A DNA stretch of 64,000 nt from an uncultured Clostridia bacterium (GTDB lineage: Bacteria > Bacillota > Clostridia > Christensenellales > CAG-138). The position numbers and the translations under genes were made by a program. Shown here in pieces: positions 32,229 through 42,392 of the stretch; position 1 is the stretch's first letter, and each line of letters starts with the position of its first letter. The stretch covers positions 387,077-451,076 of the forward strand of contig CAMVNO010000001.1 of NCBI GenBank assembly GCA_947168855.1, in the 5' to 3' direction. The notes beneath the pieces are model-generated. The model worked only from the letters and a program-made list of their open reading frames with translations, was not told the DNA's origin and did not search any database.

Positions 32229-34049
32229 TCAGTCGACGACCGTGTAATCCGCGTCGACCACGTCGTCCTTCGGCTGCTGACCGGCGTTCGGATTCGGCTC
32301 CGCGCCCGGCTGCTGCTGCGCCTGCTGCTGATAGATCTTGCCGAAGACCTCATAGCTCACGTTCGTGCACTTCTCGGTCTCTTCCTTGATCTTCGCGTCG
32401 TCTGTGCCTTCAAGCGCTTTCTTGAGGTCATTTACCGCCGCTTCGACCTTTGCCTTGTCGCCCGCGTCGATCTTATCGCCGAGCTCCTTCAGCGTCTTTT
32501 CGGTCGTATAGACGAGCTGGTCCGCATGGTTGCGGTTCTCCGCCGCTTCCTTGCGCTGCTTATCCTCCGCCGCATAGCGCTCCGCTTCTGCGACCGCTTT
32601 CTTGATCTCGTCCTCGTTGAGGTTCGTGGATGCGGTGATCGTTACCTGCTGCTGGTTGCCCGTGCCGAGGTCCTTTGCGGAAACATGCACGATGCCGTTC
32701 GCGTCGATGTCGAACGTGACTTCGATCTGCGGTACGCCGCGGGGCGCCGGCGCGATGCCCGCAAGCTGGAACCGGCCGAGGCTCTTGTTGTACTGTGCCA
32801 TCTCGCGCTCGCCCTGCAGCACGTGGACTTCAACGCTCGTCTGTCCGTCCGCCGCGGTCGAGAAGATCTGGCTCTTCTTGGTCGGGATGGTCGTGTTGCG
32901 TTCGATGAGGCGCGTGAACACGCCGCCGACGGTCTCGATACCGAGCGACAAAGGCGTGACGTCGAGGAGCAGGATGTCCTTGACCTCGCCGCCGAGCACG
33001 CCGCCCTGGATCGCCGCGCCGATCGCGACGCATTCATCGGGGTTGATGCCCTTGAACGGCTCTTTGCCGGTGATATTCTTGACCATTTCCTGGACCGCCG
33101 GGATACGGGACGAACCGCCGACGAGGATGACCTTGTTGATATCGCTGTTAGAAAGACCTGCGTCCGACATCGCCTTCTGCACACAGACGCGCGTCTTGTC
33201 GACGAGGTCCGCGGTCAGCTCGTTGAACTTTGCGCGGGTGATCGTGCAGTCGAGGTGCAGCGGACCGGCGGGTCCCTGCGTGATGAACGGGATGTTCACG
33301 TTGCTCTGGGTCATGCCGGAAAGTTCGATCTTTGCCTTCTCCGCCGCTTCCTTCAAGCGCTGCAGCGCCATTTTGTCCTTTCTGAGGTCGATGCCGTTGT
33401 TGCGCAGGAAGTCAGACGCGATGTAGTCGATCAGTCTCTGGTCGAAGTCGTCGCCGCCGAGGCGGTTGTTGCCCGCGGTTGCCAGCACTTCGAAGACGCC
33501 GTCGCCGATCTCGAGGATCGAAACGTCGAACGTGCCGCCGCCGAGGTCGTAGACCAGGATCTTCTGGTTGGTTTCCTTATCGAGACCGTACGCCAGCGAC
33601 GCCGCCGTCGGCTCGTTGATGATACGGAGCACTTCGAGACCCGCGATGCGGCCCGCGTCCTTCGTTGCCTGACGCTGGCTGTCGGTGAAGTATGCCGGCA
33701 CGGTGATGACCGCCTGCGTGACGGTCTCGCCGAGGTACGCTTCCGCGTCCTGCTTCAGCTTCTGCAGGATCATCGCCGAAATCTCCTGCGGCGTGTAATC
33801 CTTGTCGTCAATGTGGACTTTGTAGGACGAGCCCATCTCACGCTTGATCGAAGAGACGGTGCGGTCCGGATTCGTGATCGCCTGACGCTTTGCGATGGAG
33901 CCGACGAGACGCTCGCTGCCCTTGAACGCAACGACGGACGGGGTGGTTCTTGCGCCTTCCGCGTTGGGGATGACGACGGGATCGCCGCCCTCAAGGATCG
34001 CAACGCAGGAATTGGTGGTGCCCAGGTCAATACCGATAATCTTACTCAT
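32229..34049 (-). CDS. dnaK: Chaperone DnaK (Hsp70)
   Basis: A 606-residue Hsp70. It starts [18 protein letters not shown] and carries [17 protein letters not shown], the ATPase phosphate loop [14 protein letters not shown] and a substrate-binding domain with [14 protein letters not shown], ending in a Gln/Pro-rich tail and [12 protein letters not shown]. The start at 34049 has GGAGGT eight bases upstream. It is third in hrcA-grpE-dnaK-dnaJ. Confidence 0.98.
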   Translation of the reverse strand: MSKIIGIDLGTTNSCVAILEGGDPVVIPNAEGARTTPSVVAFKGSERLVGSIAKRQAITNPDRTVSSIKREMGSSYKVHIDDKDYTPQEISAMILQKLKQDAEAYLGETVTQAVITVPAYFTDSQRQATKDAGRIAGLEVLRIINEPTAASLAYGLDKETNQKILVYDLGGGTFDVSILEIGDGVFEVLATAGNNRLGGDDFDQRLIDYIASDFLRNNGIDLRKDKMALQRLKEAAEKAKIELSGMTQSNVNIPFITQGPAGPLHLDCTITRAKFNELTADLVDKTRVCVQKAMSDAGLSNSDINKVILVGGSSRIPAVQEMVKNITGKEPFKGINPDECVAIGAAIQGGVLGGEVKDILLLDVTPLSLGIETVGGVFTRLIERNTTIPTKKSQIFSTAADGQTSVEVHVLQGEREMAQYNKSLGRFQLAGIAPAPRGVPQIEVTFDIDANGIVHVSAKDLGTGNQQQVTITASTNLNEDEIKKAVAEAERYAAEDKQRKEAAENRNHADQLVYTTEKTLKELGDKIDAGDKAKVEAAVNDLKKALEGTDDAKIKEETEKCTNVSYEVFGKIYQQQAQQQPGAEPNPNAGQQPKDDVVDADYTVVD

Positions 34050-34131
34050 ATTCTGATACCTCCGAATTCTTTGAAGATTTGATTTACTGTTTTCATTGTA
34101 TGCAAACAAGCGGGAAATACTTGTTTTTGCC

Positions 34132-34704
34132 TTATTCAGAGACCTTCACCATGCTGTGGCGAATGATCTTTTCCTTTACCTTGTAGCCCTTCTGGAAGGT
34201 CTGCACGACGTTGCCGCTCTCCATGCCTTCGACCGCTTCGGTCATCACCGCGTTGTGCAGTTCGGGATCGAACGCGCCGTCCGACGGGATCTCCTCCAGC
34301 CCCTCCTTTTTCAGGATCTCGGCAAATTTCTTATGCACGAGCTTCACGCCGTCCGCCCAGCCTTCTGCTTTTTCGTCGCTCTCCGCGACCCGGTCGAAAT
34401 CGTCCAGCACCGGCAGCAGCGCTTTGATGCAGTCGCGCTTGCCCTCGTCGTAGCTGTCCGCGCGAACCGAGGCGTTCCGTTTGCGGAAATTGTCGAAATC
34501 CGCCTGATTGCGCTGCAAAAGCGCGATCGTGTCGTCCAGCTTTTTCTGCAGCTCGTCGATGTGTTTCTTGACCGTTTCAAGCTCCTCCTGCGTCATGGTG
34601 ACGGTTTCCGGCGCCTGCGCTTCGGTCTGCTGCTCCTCCGCGGCTTCGTTGACCGCTTCGGGCTTCTTCTCCGCGTCATGCGGCTTGTTCTTCCTGGAAG
34701 CCAA
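34132..34704 (-). CDS. grpE: Nucleotide exchange factor GrpE
   Basis: A 190-residue DnaK nucleotide-exchange factor. An acidic, disordered N-terminus (to about 45) is followed by the long dimerisation helix and [19 protein letters not shown] near residue 67. The C-terminal beta domain contains [17 protein letters not shown]. It lies four bases after hrcA. Confidence 0.96.
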   Translation of the reverse strand: MASRKNKPHDAEKKPEAVNEAAEEQQTEAQAPETVTMTQEELETVKKHIDELQKKLDDTIALLQRNQADFDNFRKRNASVRADSYDEGKRDCIKALLPVLDDFDRVAESDEKAEGWADGVKLVHKKFAEILKKEGLEEIPSDGAFDPELHNAVMTEAVEGMESGNVVQTFQKGYKVKEKIIRHSMVKVSE

Positions 34705-34708
34705 GTTC

Positions 34709-35734
34709 CTACTCCTCCTTCAAAAACGATTGCAGAACCGTACCGAGGTTGGTCTGCACATTCTTCAAAATACTCAGCACGCGCGCGTAGTCCATGCGGG
34801 TCGGTCCGATCACGCCGAAGCTGCCGACCGGCGTCCCGTTCACGCGATAGCTCGCGGTGACCACGCTGCAGTCCTGAAATCCTTTCTGCTCGTTCTCGCT
34901 GCCGATCGTGACCGTAAACTCCATGCTTGACGCCTTTTTCAGCATGCGATACATATCGTCCTTCTGTTCGACCGTCGCAAGGAACGTTTTCGCCTTATTG
35001 ACGTCGCTGTACTCCGGATATTCCAGCATGTTCGTCGCGCCGGAAAGCTCAACCATGCGATCGCCCGACCGGTTCTCACAGATCGTCGAAAGGAGCGATT
35101 CCACAAAATCGGCGCGTTGGGACAGTTCGCCGCCGAGCTCACGCACGAGCTTTGACGAGACCGTCGACATCCGGCAATCCGAAAACCTTGCCGTGATCGC
35201 CTTACTGATGCGGTCCAGCTCCTCCGGTCCGATATCTTCCGGCACGTCGATCACCGTGTTCTGGGACACGCCCGCGTCCGTGACGACGACCGCCAGCGCC
35301 TTGCCGACCGTCAGCGGAATGAGCTGCAGATGGCGGAGCCGGTTCACGCCGATGTCCGGCATCATCACAACCGCCGTATAGTGCGTGATCTCCGACAGCG
35401 CCTTTGCCGTAGAGCGCAGCACCGCGTCGACGCCGTGCACGTGCTCGCGGAAATATCCATACAGGAGCTTGGATTCCTCGTCACTTAGGTGCGCGCGCTG
35501 CATCATCTGATCGACGTACAGGCGGTACGCCTTCTCGGACGGGATGCGCCCCGCGCTCGTGTGCGGCTGCGCAAGATAACCGAGCGTTTCAAGGTCCGCC
35601 ATCTCGTTGCGGATCGTTGCGGACGACCACTTGCTGTTCTGGCTTAAAGACTTTGAGCCCACTGGGCTTGCCGAGAGAATGTACTCATCAACGATCGCAC
35701 GCAGGATCTGCAGCTTTCTTTGATCCAGTTCCAT
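34709..35734 (-). CDS. hrcA: Heat-inducible transcription repressor HrcA
   Basis: A 341-residue winged-helix repressor that binds CIRCE and needs GroE to stay active. It starts MELDQRKLQILRAIVDEYI and has SSATIRNEMADLETLGYL (the recognition region) and QPHTSAGRIPSEKAYRLYV. It represses its own operon through the operator at 35753-35779, immediately upstream. Confidence 0.97.
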   Translation of the reverse strand: MELDQRKLQILRAIVDEYILSASPVGSKSLSQNSKWSSATIRNEMADLETLGYLAQPHTSAGRIPSEKAYRLYVDQMMQRAHLSDEESKLLYGYFREHVHGVDAVLRSTAKALSEITHYTAVVMMPDIGVNRLRHLQLIPLTVGKALAVVVTDAGVSQNTVIDVPEDIGPEELDRISKAITARFSDCRMSTVSSKLVRELGGELSQRADFVESLLSTICENRSGDRMVELSGATNMLEYPEYSDVNKAKTFLATVEQKDDMYRMLKKASSMEFTVTIGSENEQKGFQDCSVVTASYRVNGTPVGSFGVIGPTRMDYARVLSILKNVQTNLGTVLQSFLKEE

Positions 35735-35752
35735 GCGATCGTCTCCTTTCCT

Positions 35753-35779
35753 TTAGCACTCAATTCCTTCGAGTGCTAA
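35753..35779 (-). promoter_or_regulatory. CIRCE operator
   Basis: A perfect TTAGCACTC-N9-GAGTGCTAA palindrome, 19 bases before hrcA: the HrcA binding site. Confidence 0.98.
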
Positions 35780-35790
35780 TCACTATGCAT

Positions 35791-35819
35791 AAGGTACCAC
35801 TATGATGCACAAAAGTCAA
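35791..35819 (-). promoter_or_regulatory. hrcA operon promoter
   Basis: Minus-strand TTGACT (35814-35819) and TACCTT (35791-35796) with 17 between. CIRCE starts just downstream, at the expected start of transcription. Confidence 0.78.
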
Positions 35820-35865
35820 GTGAACTTCGGGGCAACAATGTGAAACAAACGTGAACTCTCGTCAT

Positions 35866-36174
35866 GCGGCGCAGCCGCTATTCACGGCGAAGCCGATTCA
35901 TGTTCCGCAGGAACAATTCATAACCGCAAGGTCAATTCGTGTCCGTAAGACAATTCAAGCCCCTGCGGGGCACGATAATCCTTCGGAACGATATGCCTGC
36001 GGCGCGATATGCCTGCAGCACGATATGCACCTTCGGTGCGCGAAGGAAACCTCATCCACCGCAAGCGGTCCCCCTTCCCCATGCTGCCCGCAGGGGAAGG
36101 CTTTTGGGGACGCACAAAAAAGGCTCCCTTGTGCAGAGGGTGCCGTCGAGTGCAGCGAGGTTGAAGAATTGTGA
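35866..36174 (+). repeat. Hairpin array with ATTCAT then CGATATG spacers, plus dispersed repeat tail
   Basis: Short palindromes (GCGGCGCAGCCGC, GGCGAAGCC, TTCCGCAGGAA, ACCGCAAGGT, TCCGTAAGA, GCCCCTGCGGGGC, TTCGGAA, CACCTTCGGTG) are separated first by [C/G/T]ATTCAN and then by CGATATG. From about 36042 the tail resembles a dispersed clostridial repeat (CCTCATCCACCGC, CCCCTTCCCC, GGCTCCCTTGTGCAGAGGG). It occupies the gap between the hemW stop and the hrcA promoter. No gene is seen. Confidence 0.82.
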
Positions 36175-36178
36175 AACC

Positions 36179-37345
36179 CTACCGGAAAAAGTCGATCAAC
36201 CGCCGTTCGCGGAAATCGCGCAGGACGGAATCAAGATGGTCCATGCCGAGCGGCGTGAGGCGCAGATACGCGGGATCGGAATGATCCCAGAAGCCGAAGC
36301 GGTCGTTTTTGTCGTAGGCTTCCCGATAGGTCTCGATCACGTCGCAGCCGAAGCGGTCAAAAAACGCCTTGCGGTCGATACCGGCGGTCAGGCGCAGACC
36401 GAGCATGACGGATTCAAACATCTGCTCGAAGGTGTTCGTGAGGATGCGCTCCGCACGCGGGAGCTTACCTTTATCAAGCTTTTTAAGATATACCGGAATG
36501 CTGTTTTCATTACTGAACCGCACCCAGAAGCCGTCCTCGACCATCGACGAATGCGCGGCGACGCCGAGCCCCAGATACGGCTCGTTGTGCCAATAAATAA
36601 GGTTGTGGCGGCACTCGAAGCCGGGCTTTGCAAAGTTAGAGACCTCATAGCGCCGATAGCCGAGCTCAGTAAGAAGCGCCATGCCCGCGTCCTCCATGTC
36701 GGCTGTGGCGTCCGGATCGGGCAGCGTTTCGCGTCCGGCGATCACGTCGTCATACAGCGGCGTGCCCTCCTCGAGGATCAGCGAATACGCGGAGATATGC
36801 GTGGGCTCGAGCGCGGCGACGGCGCGGATCGCATCGAGATAATCCGCCTGCCCCTGCCCCGGCAGTCCGTGCATCAGGTCGATATTGATGTTCGCAAAGC
36901 CCGCGTCACGCGCGGCAAAATAGGTCGCAAGAAATTCCTCATAGGTATGTACGCGCCCGATGCGTTTCAAAAGGTCGTTCTGCGTCGCCTGCAAGCCGAT
37001 CGAAAGGCGGTTGAAGCCCGCGTCGCGTAGCCTTTTCAGCCCCGCAAGCCCGATCGTTTTCGGATTGCATTCAATGGAGATCTCCGCGTCCGGCTCGACG
37101 GGAAACGCGGTTTTGATCGCGTCGAGGATCGCGCAAAGATCCTCCGGAGGGAGGATCGTCGGCGTGCCCCCGCCGAAGAACACGGTTTTCACACGCGCGT
37201 CCGGGTACTTCGCCCGGGACAGCGCGATTTCCTGTTCCAATGCAGAGCGATACCGCCCCGCGGTTTCGTCGATCGGGATCGAGCAGAAATCGCAGTAGCG
37301 GCATTTCCGGATACAGTATGGGATATGTACGTAGACGCCGATCAT
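36179..37345 (-). CDS. hemW: HemW-like radical SAM protein
   Basis: A 388-residue member of the HemW (formerly HemN-like) family, thought to be a heme chaperone and not a coproporphyrinogen oxidase. It starts [20 protein letters not shown] with the CxxxCxxC cluster motif, followed by [10 protein letters not shown] and a C-terminal HemN-type domain. The ATG overlaps the lepA stop (ATGA), so translation is coupled; the frame extends 44 codons upstream into lepA and is not used. Order lepA-hemW-hrcA is conserved in Firmicutes. Confidence 0.93.
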   Translation of the reverse strand: MIGVYVHIPYCIRKCRYCDFCSIPIDETAGRYRSALEQEIALSRAKYPDARVKTVFFGGGTPTILPPEDLCAILDAIKTAFPVEPDAEISIECNPKTIGLAGLKRLRDAGFNRLSIGLQATQNDLLKRIGRVHTYEEFLATYFAARDAGFANINIDLMHGLPGQGQADYLDAIRAVAALEPTHISAYSLILEEGTPLYDDVIAGRETLPDPDATADMEDAGMALLTELGYRRYEVSNFAKPGFECRHNLIYWHNEPYLGLGVAAHSSMVEDGFWVRFSNENSIPVYLKKLDKGKLPRAERILTNTFEQMFESVMLGLRLTAGIDRKAFFDRFGCDVIETYREAYDKNDRFGFWDHSDPAYLRLTPLGMDHLDSVLRDFRERRLIDFFR

Positions 37346-39147
37346 CCGTTGATGCGCAGCACGCTCATGAAGGCGTCGCTCGGCACGGCGACGGAGCCGA
37401 CCTGCCGCATGCGCTTTTTGCCTTCCTTCTGCTTTTCGAGGAGCTTCTTTTTGCGCGTGATGTCGCCGCCGTAGCACTTCGCCAGAACGTCCTTGCGGAC
37501 CGCCTTGACCGTCTCGCGGGCGATGATCTTGCTGCCGATCGCCGCCTGGATCGGGATCTCGAACTGCTGACGCGGAATAACGTCCTTGAGCTTTTCGGCA
37601 ACGGCGCGGCCCTTCGCATATGCGCGGTCCTTATGCACGATCGTGGTCAGCGCGTCGCACATTTCGCCGTTCAGCAAAAAGTCGAGCCGGACGAGGTCGC
37701 TCTTTGCGTAGCCGGACAGCTCGTAATCGAACGACGCGTAGCCGCGGCTTCTGGATTTCAGGCTGTCGAAGAAGTCATAGATGATCTCGTTGAGCGGCAG
37801 AACATAGTGCAGATTCACGCGGTCCGCTTCGATGTACTGCATGTCGACAAACGTGCCGCGGTTGTTCTGGCAGAGCTCCATGATCGTGCCGACGTACTCG
37901 GACGGGGTCATGATCGTGGCTTTGACGATCGGCTCCTCCATGTAGTCGATCTCCGCCGGGTTCGGCAGGTTCGACGGGTTGTCGATGACGATCTTCTGTC
38001 CGTCGAGCGTATAAACGTGGTACACGACCGACGGCGCGGTGGTGACGAGGTCGAGGTCGAACTCGCGCTCGAGCCGCTCGGTGATGATCTCCATGTGCAG
38101 TAGCCCCAGGAAGCCGCAGCGGAAGCCGTAGCCCAGCGCGGCGGACGTCTCATGCTCGTAGCTTAAAGACGCGTCGTTCAGCTTCAGCTTGTCGAGCGCT
38201 TCCTTAAGATCGTCATAATGCGCGCCGTCCGCGGGATAGACGCCGCAGAAGACCATCGAGTTTGCCTGCTTGTAGCCGGGCAGCGCTTCCTTTGCGGGGC
38301 GTGCCGCTTCGGTGATCGTGTCGCCGACCTTCGTTTCCGCCACGCTCTTGATCGACGCGGCGATGTAGCCGACCTCGCCTGCGGTCAGGCTGTCCACCGG
38401 CTTCCACGTCGGCGCGAACACGCCGACCTCGGTGACGTCGAACTCGCTGCCGCTCGCCATCATGCGGATGCGCGTTCCCGCCTTCACGGTGCCGTCGAAC
38501 ACGCGCACATAGGACAAAGCGCCCTTGTAGTTATCATAGAGGCAGTCGAAGATCAGGCATTTGAGCGCCGCGTCCGGATCGCCGGTCGGCGCGGGGACGG
38601 TGTCGACGATCCTTGCAAGGACCTCGCCCACGTTCTCCCCCGTCTTTGCCGAAATGCACGGCGCATCCTCGGCGGGGATGCCGATGACGTCCTCGATCTC
38701 CTTCTTCACGCGCTCGGGCTCGGCGCTCGGCAGATCGACCTTGTTCACGACCGGGAGCACCTCAAGTCCGTTGTCGACCGCGAGGTAGACATTGGCAAGC
38801 GTCTGCGCCTCAATGCCCTGCGTCGCGTCCACGACGAGCACCGCGCCTTCGCATGCGGCAAGCGCGCGCGAGACCTCATAGTTGAAGTCGACGTGACCCG
38901 GCGTGTCGATCAGGTTGAACATGTAGGTCTTGCCGTCGGTATGGTGATAGAACATGCGCACGGCGGACGCCTTGATCGTGATGCCGCGCTCGCGCTCGAT
39001 GTCCATGGAGTCCAGAAGCTGCTCCTCCATGTCGCGCTTGGCGACGGTGTCGGTCAGCTCCATCATGCGGTCCGCGAGCGTCGATTTGCCGTGGTCGATG
39101 TGCGCAATGATCGAAAAGTTTCTGATGAGGTTGGGATCGAAATTCAT
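37342..39147 (-). CDS. lepA: Elongation factor 4 (LepA)
   Basis: A 601-residue ribosomal GTPase involved in back-translocation or initiation. It has [18 protein letters not shown] (G1), [14 protein letters not shown] (G3), [15 protein letters not shown] (G4) and the LepA-specific C-terminal domain ending with [14 protein letters not shown]. The ATG at 39147 has GGAGGA five bases upstream. Its 5' UTR contains a palindromic repeat. Confidence 0.97.
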   Translation of the reverse strand: MNFDPNLIRNFSIIAHIDHGKSTLADRMMELTDTVAKRDMEEQLLDSMDIERERGITIKASAVRMFYHHTDGKTYMFNLIDTPGHVDFNYEVSRALAACEGAVLVVDATQGIEAQTLANVYLAVDNGLEVLPVVNKVDLPSAEPERVKKEIEDVIGIPAEDAPCISAKTGENVGEVLARIVDTVPAPTGDPDAALKCLIFDCLYDNYKGALSYVRVFDGTVKAGTRIRMMASGSEFDVTEVGVFAPTWKPVDSLTAGEVGYIAASIKSVAETKVGDTITEAARPAKEALPGYKQANSMVFCGVYPADGAHYDDLKEALDKLKLNDASLSYEHETSAALGYGFRCGFLGLLHMEIITERLEREFDLDLVTTAPSVVYHVYTLDGQKIVIDNPSNLPNPAEIDYMEEPIVKATIMTPSEYVGTIMELCQNNRGTFVDMQYIEADRVNLHYVLPLNEIIYDFFDSLKSRSRGYASFDYELSGYAKSDLVRLDFLLNGEMCDALTTIVHKDRAYAKGRAVAEKLKDVIPRQQFEIPIQAAIGSKIIARETVKAVRKDVLAKCYGGDITRKKKLLEKQKEGKKRMRQVGSVAVPSDAFMSVLRING

Positions 39148-39175
39148 GGTTTCCTCCAAACAGCCGGTCTCCCTC

Positions 39176-39234
39176 TGTCATTCTGAGGCAAAGCCGAAGA
39201 ATCTTCGGATCCTTCGCTTTCGCTCAGGATGACA
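39176..39234. repeat. Palindromic dispersed repeat, TGTCATTCTGAG type
   Basis: Twelve-base ends TGTCATTCTGAG and CTCAGGATGACA form an inverted repeat with one mismatch, with inner arms GAAGAATCTTC and CCTTCGC. It lies in the lepA 5' leader. A related copy occurs at 40346-40420. Confidence 0.82.
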
Positions 39235-39276
39235 AATCCTGTTATGTAAACAGCGCCGTCTCCATAAGTACTCATT

Positions 39277-39305
39277 ATTGTACATTACCGTTGCCAAAAT
39301 TGCAA
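39277..39305 (-). promoter_or_regulatory. lepA promoter
   Basis: Minus-strand TTGCAA (39300-39305) and TACAAT (39277-39282), 17-base spacer. Overlaps the divergent LUD-gene promoter. Confidence 0.7.
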
Positions 39306-39320
39306 GGAGTGTGATACAAT
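39291..39320 (+). promoter_or_regulatory. Promoter of the LUD-domain gene
   Basis: TTGCCA (39291-39296) and TACAAT (39315-39320), 18-base spacer. It shares bases with the divergent lepA promoter, so the two may interfere. Confidence 0.65.
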
Positions 39321-39349
39321 CGAAGCAAGCAAGATTCGGAGGTGGACAC

Positions 39350-39961
39350 ATGCAATACGATCTTAACGCCGTCGCAAAGCGGCTCAATGAACGCGGTTTT
39401 CTGGCGGACGTCTGCAAAACGCCCGAAGAAGCAAAGGAATTGATCCTCGGCTACATCGGCGAACGCTCCGTGGGCATCGCGGGTTCGGCGACCGTACGCG
39501 ATCTCGGACTCTATGAAGCGCTCACGGAACGCGGCAACACGGTGTACTGGCACTGGAAGGTTGAAAAGCCGCTGGTCGAACAGACGCGCATCAATGCGAT
39601 CGCCGCGGACGTGTATCTGTGCTCCAGTAACGCGATCACCGAGGACGGACGGCTGATCAACATCGACGGCACGGGCAACCGCCTTGCGGGCATCATCTAC
39701 GGACCGAAGACGGTCATCCTCGCGGTCGGCAGAAACAAGCTAGTGAAGGACTACGATGAAGCGATCGCGCGCATCAAACGCGACGCCTGCGGACCGAACG
39801 CGCGGCGGCAGGGTTTCAAAACGCCCTGCTCGATCGACAACGTCTGCCGTGACTGCCGCCCGCCGGTACGCATGTGCAACGTGACCGCGATCACCGAATA
39901 CCCCTCGCGCCGCCATCAGGCGTTCCGCATCATTCTGATCGACGAGGACATGGGTTTATGA
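39350..39961 (+). CDS. LUD-domain protein (lactate utilisation LutC-like)
   Basis: A 203-residue member of the LUD (DUF162) family. GIAGSATVRDLGLYEAL and the block SSNAITEDGRLINIDGTGNR near residues 89-108 are characteristic. A C-terminal cysteine cluster (CSIDNVCRDCRPPVRMC) could bind a metal or cluster. Unlike LutABC loci, no Fe-S oxidoreductase genes accompany it, so a role in lactate use is not supported. GGAGGTG precedes the ATG. It ends in ATGA overlap with the MazG-like gene. Confidence 0.85.
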   Translation: MQYDLNAVAKRLNERGFLADVCKTPEEAKELILGYIGERSVGIAGSATVRDLGLYEALTERGNTVYWHWKVEKPLVEQTRINAIAADVYLCSSNAITEDGRLINIDGTGNRLAGIIYGPKTVILAVGRNKLVKDYDEAIARIKRDACGPNARRQGFKTPCSIDNVCRDCRPPVRMCNVTAITEYPSRRHQAFRIILIDEDMGL

Positions 39962-40293
39962 CGATCAACGAGTATCAGAAGCTTGCCATGACGACCCTGA
40001 ACCCCGCGCTGTCCGAAAAAGAGGTTCTGCTGAACGGCGTGATGGGGCTTTGCGGCGAATCGGGCGAGGCGATCGACCTTGTCAAGAAATGGATGATGCA
40101 GGGGCACGAGCTTGACAAGGCGCATCTTGCCAAGGAGCTCGGCGACGTCGCGTGGTATCTCGCGGAGACCGCGACCGCGATCGGCTACGATCTGGAAACG
40201 ATCCTTCAAAACAACATCGACAAGCTCAAAGCCCGCTATCCAGAGGGCTTCACCGCAGACCGCTCGATGCACCGCAAAAGCGGAGACGAGTGA
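39958..40293 (+). CDS. MazG-like nucleotide pyrophosphohydrolase
   Basis: A 111-residue all-alpha NTP pyrophosphohydrolase of the MazG/dUTPase superfamily that hydrolyses damaged or abundant nucleotides. GLCGESGEAIDLVKKW and LAKELGDVAWYLAETA contain the ExxE and ExxD metal motifs. Only one domain is present, unlike the doubled E. coli MazG. It is coupled to the LUD gene through an ATGA overlap. Confidence 0.88.
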   Translation: MTINEYQKLAMTTLNPALSEKEVLLNGVMGLCGESGEAIDLVKKWMMQGHELDKAHLAKELGDVAWYLAETATAIGYDLETILQNNIDKLKARYPEGFTADRSMHRKSGDE

Positions 40294-40312
40294 AACCGCC
40301 GAACCCCGAATG

Positions 40313-40420
40313 TGTCATTCCGAGCCGCAAGACGATGCCAAGCAAGTGTCATTCTGAGGAGCGAAACGACGAAGTATCTTTATCATGCTTCACAAGATCC
40401 TTCGCTTCGCTCAGGATGAC
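40313..40420. repeat. Palindromic dispersed repeat and half copy
   Basis: A full copy at 40346-40420 runs from TGTCATTCTGAG to CTCAGGATGACA with inner arms related to the 39176 copy. It is preceded by a half copy (TGTCATTCCGAG at 40313). Located between MazG and the anti-sigma gene. Confidence 0.78.
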
Positions 40421-40444
40421 ACCCAAGATCTGTACATACAAAAC

Positions 40445-40478
40445 GCGCCGGAGGATTGCCCTCCGGCGCTGTTTTTTT
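40445..40478. terminator. Bidirectional terminator
   Basis: The stem GCGCCGGAGG / CCTCCGGCGC is followed by TGTTTTTTT on plus and TTTTG on minus; serves MazG and the anti-sigma gene. Confidence 0.9.
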
Positions 40479-40483
40479 GGCGT

Positions 40484-41902
40484 TTACGGCAGCTTGAGAT
40501 CAAACGATGCGATCGGCTGCAGCGTCGTGGTCAGGTTGTAGCCGTCCAATCCCGCGCCTTCCGGCATGACCCAGTCTTCGCCGACCGGTTCGTCGTTGAA
40601 CGCGGTGACACAGCGGAAGCCGAGGCGGAGTTCATAGCCCGCCGCCTTGACCTGCTCGTAATCCGACGGGAAGAACGGCAGGATGCAGGTGTACTCATCG
40701 GGTCCCATCGAATTGGGTTTGCCCGGGATGATGATCTCGTTCCCGTCCGTACTGCCATTCGGCGCGCAGGTCACCAGGAAGCCGGGAAGGCTTCCCGAAT
40801 CACTGCATTGGACGAGGAATGCGTTTGCATAGGTAGCCACATACGCTCCGGGCATCGAAGCTTCGTAACGCGGCTTGAACCATTCTTCCGGTGCGGACTT
40901 GATCCGATAGGTCACGTAGACGCCGGTCTTGCGGAAACTCAACGTTTCTTCGAGCACCACGCCGTCCAGCGAAACGCGCTCGTTGTGTTCGCATCCGTTG
41001 CGGTCGATCAGCGTCAGCACGGTCGAGCCGGACAATGCGCGTTCGGTCACGATCGGCGCTGCGACGTCCGCGCCCGCCGAGGCGTCGAACTCAAAGGTAT
41101 AGATGATGTTCGCAAGCAAGCCGATATGCGCCATATCGTCGACTCTGGCGTCGTAGATGCCGATCGTCATCGTGATCCGGACCTTCCCTTCGGTCTGGAA
41201 CGGTTCGTCCAGATCGCATTCGGTTCCGAGCGTTGCGCCGTCTTCGGAAACGGAATCCGGGTTGATCCCCGTCCCGGGATTCAACTCGCCGGTCCTGCCG
41301 GTGTCGAGAACGGTATAGTACGCCTCGTCGCACAGCGCGTCCGTCCATTGCCCGTCCCCGGAACGGGCATAGGAAAAGCGCATGCCGTGATCGGTGTTGA
41401 GGCGCACGTTGAACACCAGCGTGCTCTCGTCGACCAACACCTCTTCGATTTCCGGCCGGATCTCACGGATCCAGCCCCAATCCTCCTCGGAATAGACCGG
41501 CTGCCCCATCTTCTGCCGCCACGCGTTGAGCTCCGCGGCGTCTTCCATCTCCGGCAGCATCACGAAGTGGGTTTCGCCGGTTTCCGGCTTGGCGGACGCG
41601 ATCGCTTCCTCGATGTCGGGAACGGCATTCTGATTCTGCTCGCGTGCATCCTTGTCGTGCATCAGATATGAGCTCGGTGAATAGTAGTTCTTTGCGATGA
41701 TCGTCGCCGCAGCCGCCGTGCCGATTGCAAGCACCAGCACCGCCGCCGCGATCAGGATCGCAAGCGTGCGCCGTTTGATCGGCAGCCGCAGCGCTGCGCG
41801 CGGCGCTTCCTCTCTCGTTTCGTTCTGCAGCGTGCGGACCATTCGCTGTTTGAATGTGTCGGACGCCGTGATATGGTCATAGCCCTTATAGAACTTGTTC
41901 AT
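40484..41902 (-). CDS. Putative membrane anti-sigma factor
   Basis: A 472-residue single-pass protein. A cytosolic N-terminus (KGYDHITASDTFKQRMVRTL) of about 50 residues is followed by one membrane helix (TLAILIAAAVLVLAIG, near 50-70) and a large extracytoplasmic domain of about 400 residues, which resembles DUF4179-type sensor proteins. It overlaps the ECF sigma gene by 17 bases and is translated with it, the standard layout for a cognate anti-sigma. The sensed signal is unknown. The N-terminus lacks the zinc-binding anti-sigma motif. Confidence 0.8.
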   Translation of the reverse strand: MNKFYKGYDHITASDTFKQRMVRTLQNETREEAPRAALRLPIKRRTLAILIAAAVLVLAIGTAAAATIIAKNYYSPSSYLMHDKDAREQNQNAVPDIEEAIASAKPETGETHFVMLPEMEDAAELNAWRQKMGQPVYSEEDWGWIREIRPEIEEVLVDESTLVFNVRLNTDHGMRFSYARSGDGQWTDALCDEAYYTVLDTGRTGELNPGTGINPDSVSEDGATLGTECDLDEPFQTEGKVRITMTIGIYDARVDDMAHIGLLANIIYTFEFDASAGADVAAPIVTERALSGSTVLTLIDRNGCEHNERVSLDGVVLEETLSFRKTGVYVTYRIKSAPEEWFKPRYEASMPGAYVATYANAFLVQCSDSGSLPGFLVTCAPNGSTDGNEIIIPGKPNSMGPDEYTCILPFFPSDYEQVKAAGYELRLGFRCVTAFNDEPVGEDWVMPEGAGLDGYNLTTTLQPIASFDLKLP

Positions 41903-42392
41903 ATGCTTCTCCTTCCATGATTGCCTTGAGTTTCTGTCTTGCGCGGGAAAGTCTCGACCGCGTCGTGCCCTCGCGTTCGCCGAGGAGCTTTGCGATCTCG
42001 CGGATCGTGTATTCCTCGTAATAATAGAGATACACGACGTCGCGGTCCTTTTCTGGCAGCTGCCGGACGGTATCGAGCAGCTCAAAGCTCTCCTCCGAAT
42101 ACGCTGCGGTGATCTCCTCATTCAGCGGAACGCTTGTGCGGTTTTTCGCCTTTCGCGCCTCGTCGATGCAGATGCGGATTGCGGTTCTGATCAGCCACGC
42201 CTTCTCGTGCTCGCGGCTGTCGAATCTCGGCTGCCGCCGAACGAGCCTCTCAAACGTGCTCTGCACAACGTCCTCCGCCTGCGCAATGCTGTTTACCCGG
42301 TTCAGGGCGATGCGCATCAGCATGTCGGAGTACGTTTCGACGATCCGCACGATCTCGCGATCCCTCGCTGCCTGCTTGTTTCTTTGCTCCAT
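41886..42392 (-). CDS. ECF-type RNA polymerase sigma factor
   Basis: A 168-residue sigma factor with regions 2 (ALNRVNSIAQAEDVVQSTFE, and FDSREHEKAWLIRTAIRICI) and 4 (RQLPEKDRDVVYLYYYEEY, then TIREIAKLLGEREGTTRSRL), and no region 3. The start at 42392 follows GAAAGGAG by seven bases. It overlaps the anti-sigma gene. Regulation probably includes its own promoter, but no matching duplicate box is evident. Confidence 0.93.
   Translation of the reverse strand: MEQRNKQAARDREIVRIVETYSDMLMRIALNRVNSIAQAEDVVQSTFERLVRRQPRFDSREHEKAWLIRTAIRICIDEARKAKNRTSVPLNEEITAAYSEESFELLDTVRQLPEKDRDVVYLYYYEEYTIREIAKLLGEREGTTRSRLSRARQKLKAIMEGEAYEQVL

Noticed and set aside
32526..34082. Long plus-strand frame of 518 codons opposite dnaK
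   Set aside because: Antisense shadow of dnaK with no start signal and an implausible Arg/Asp-rich composition.
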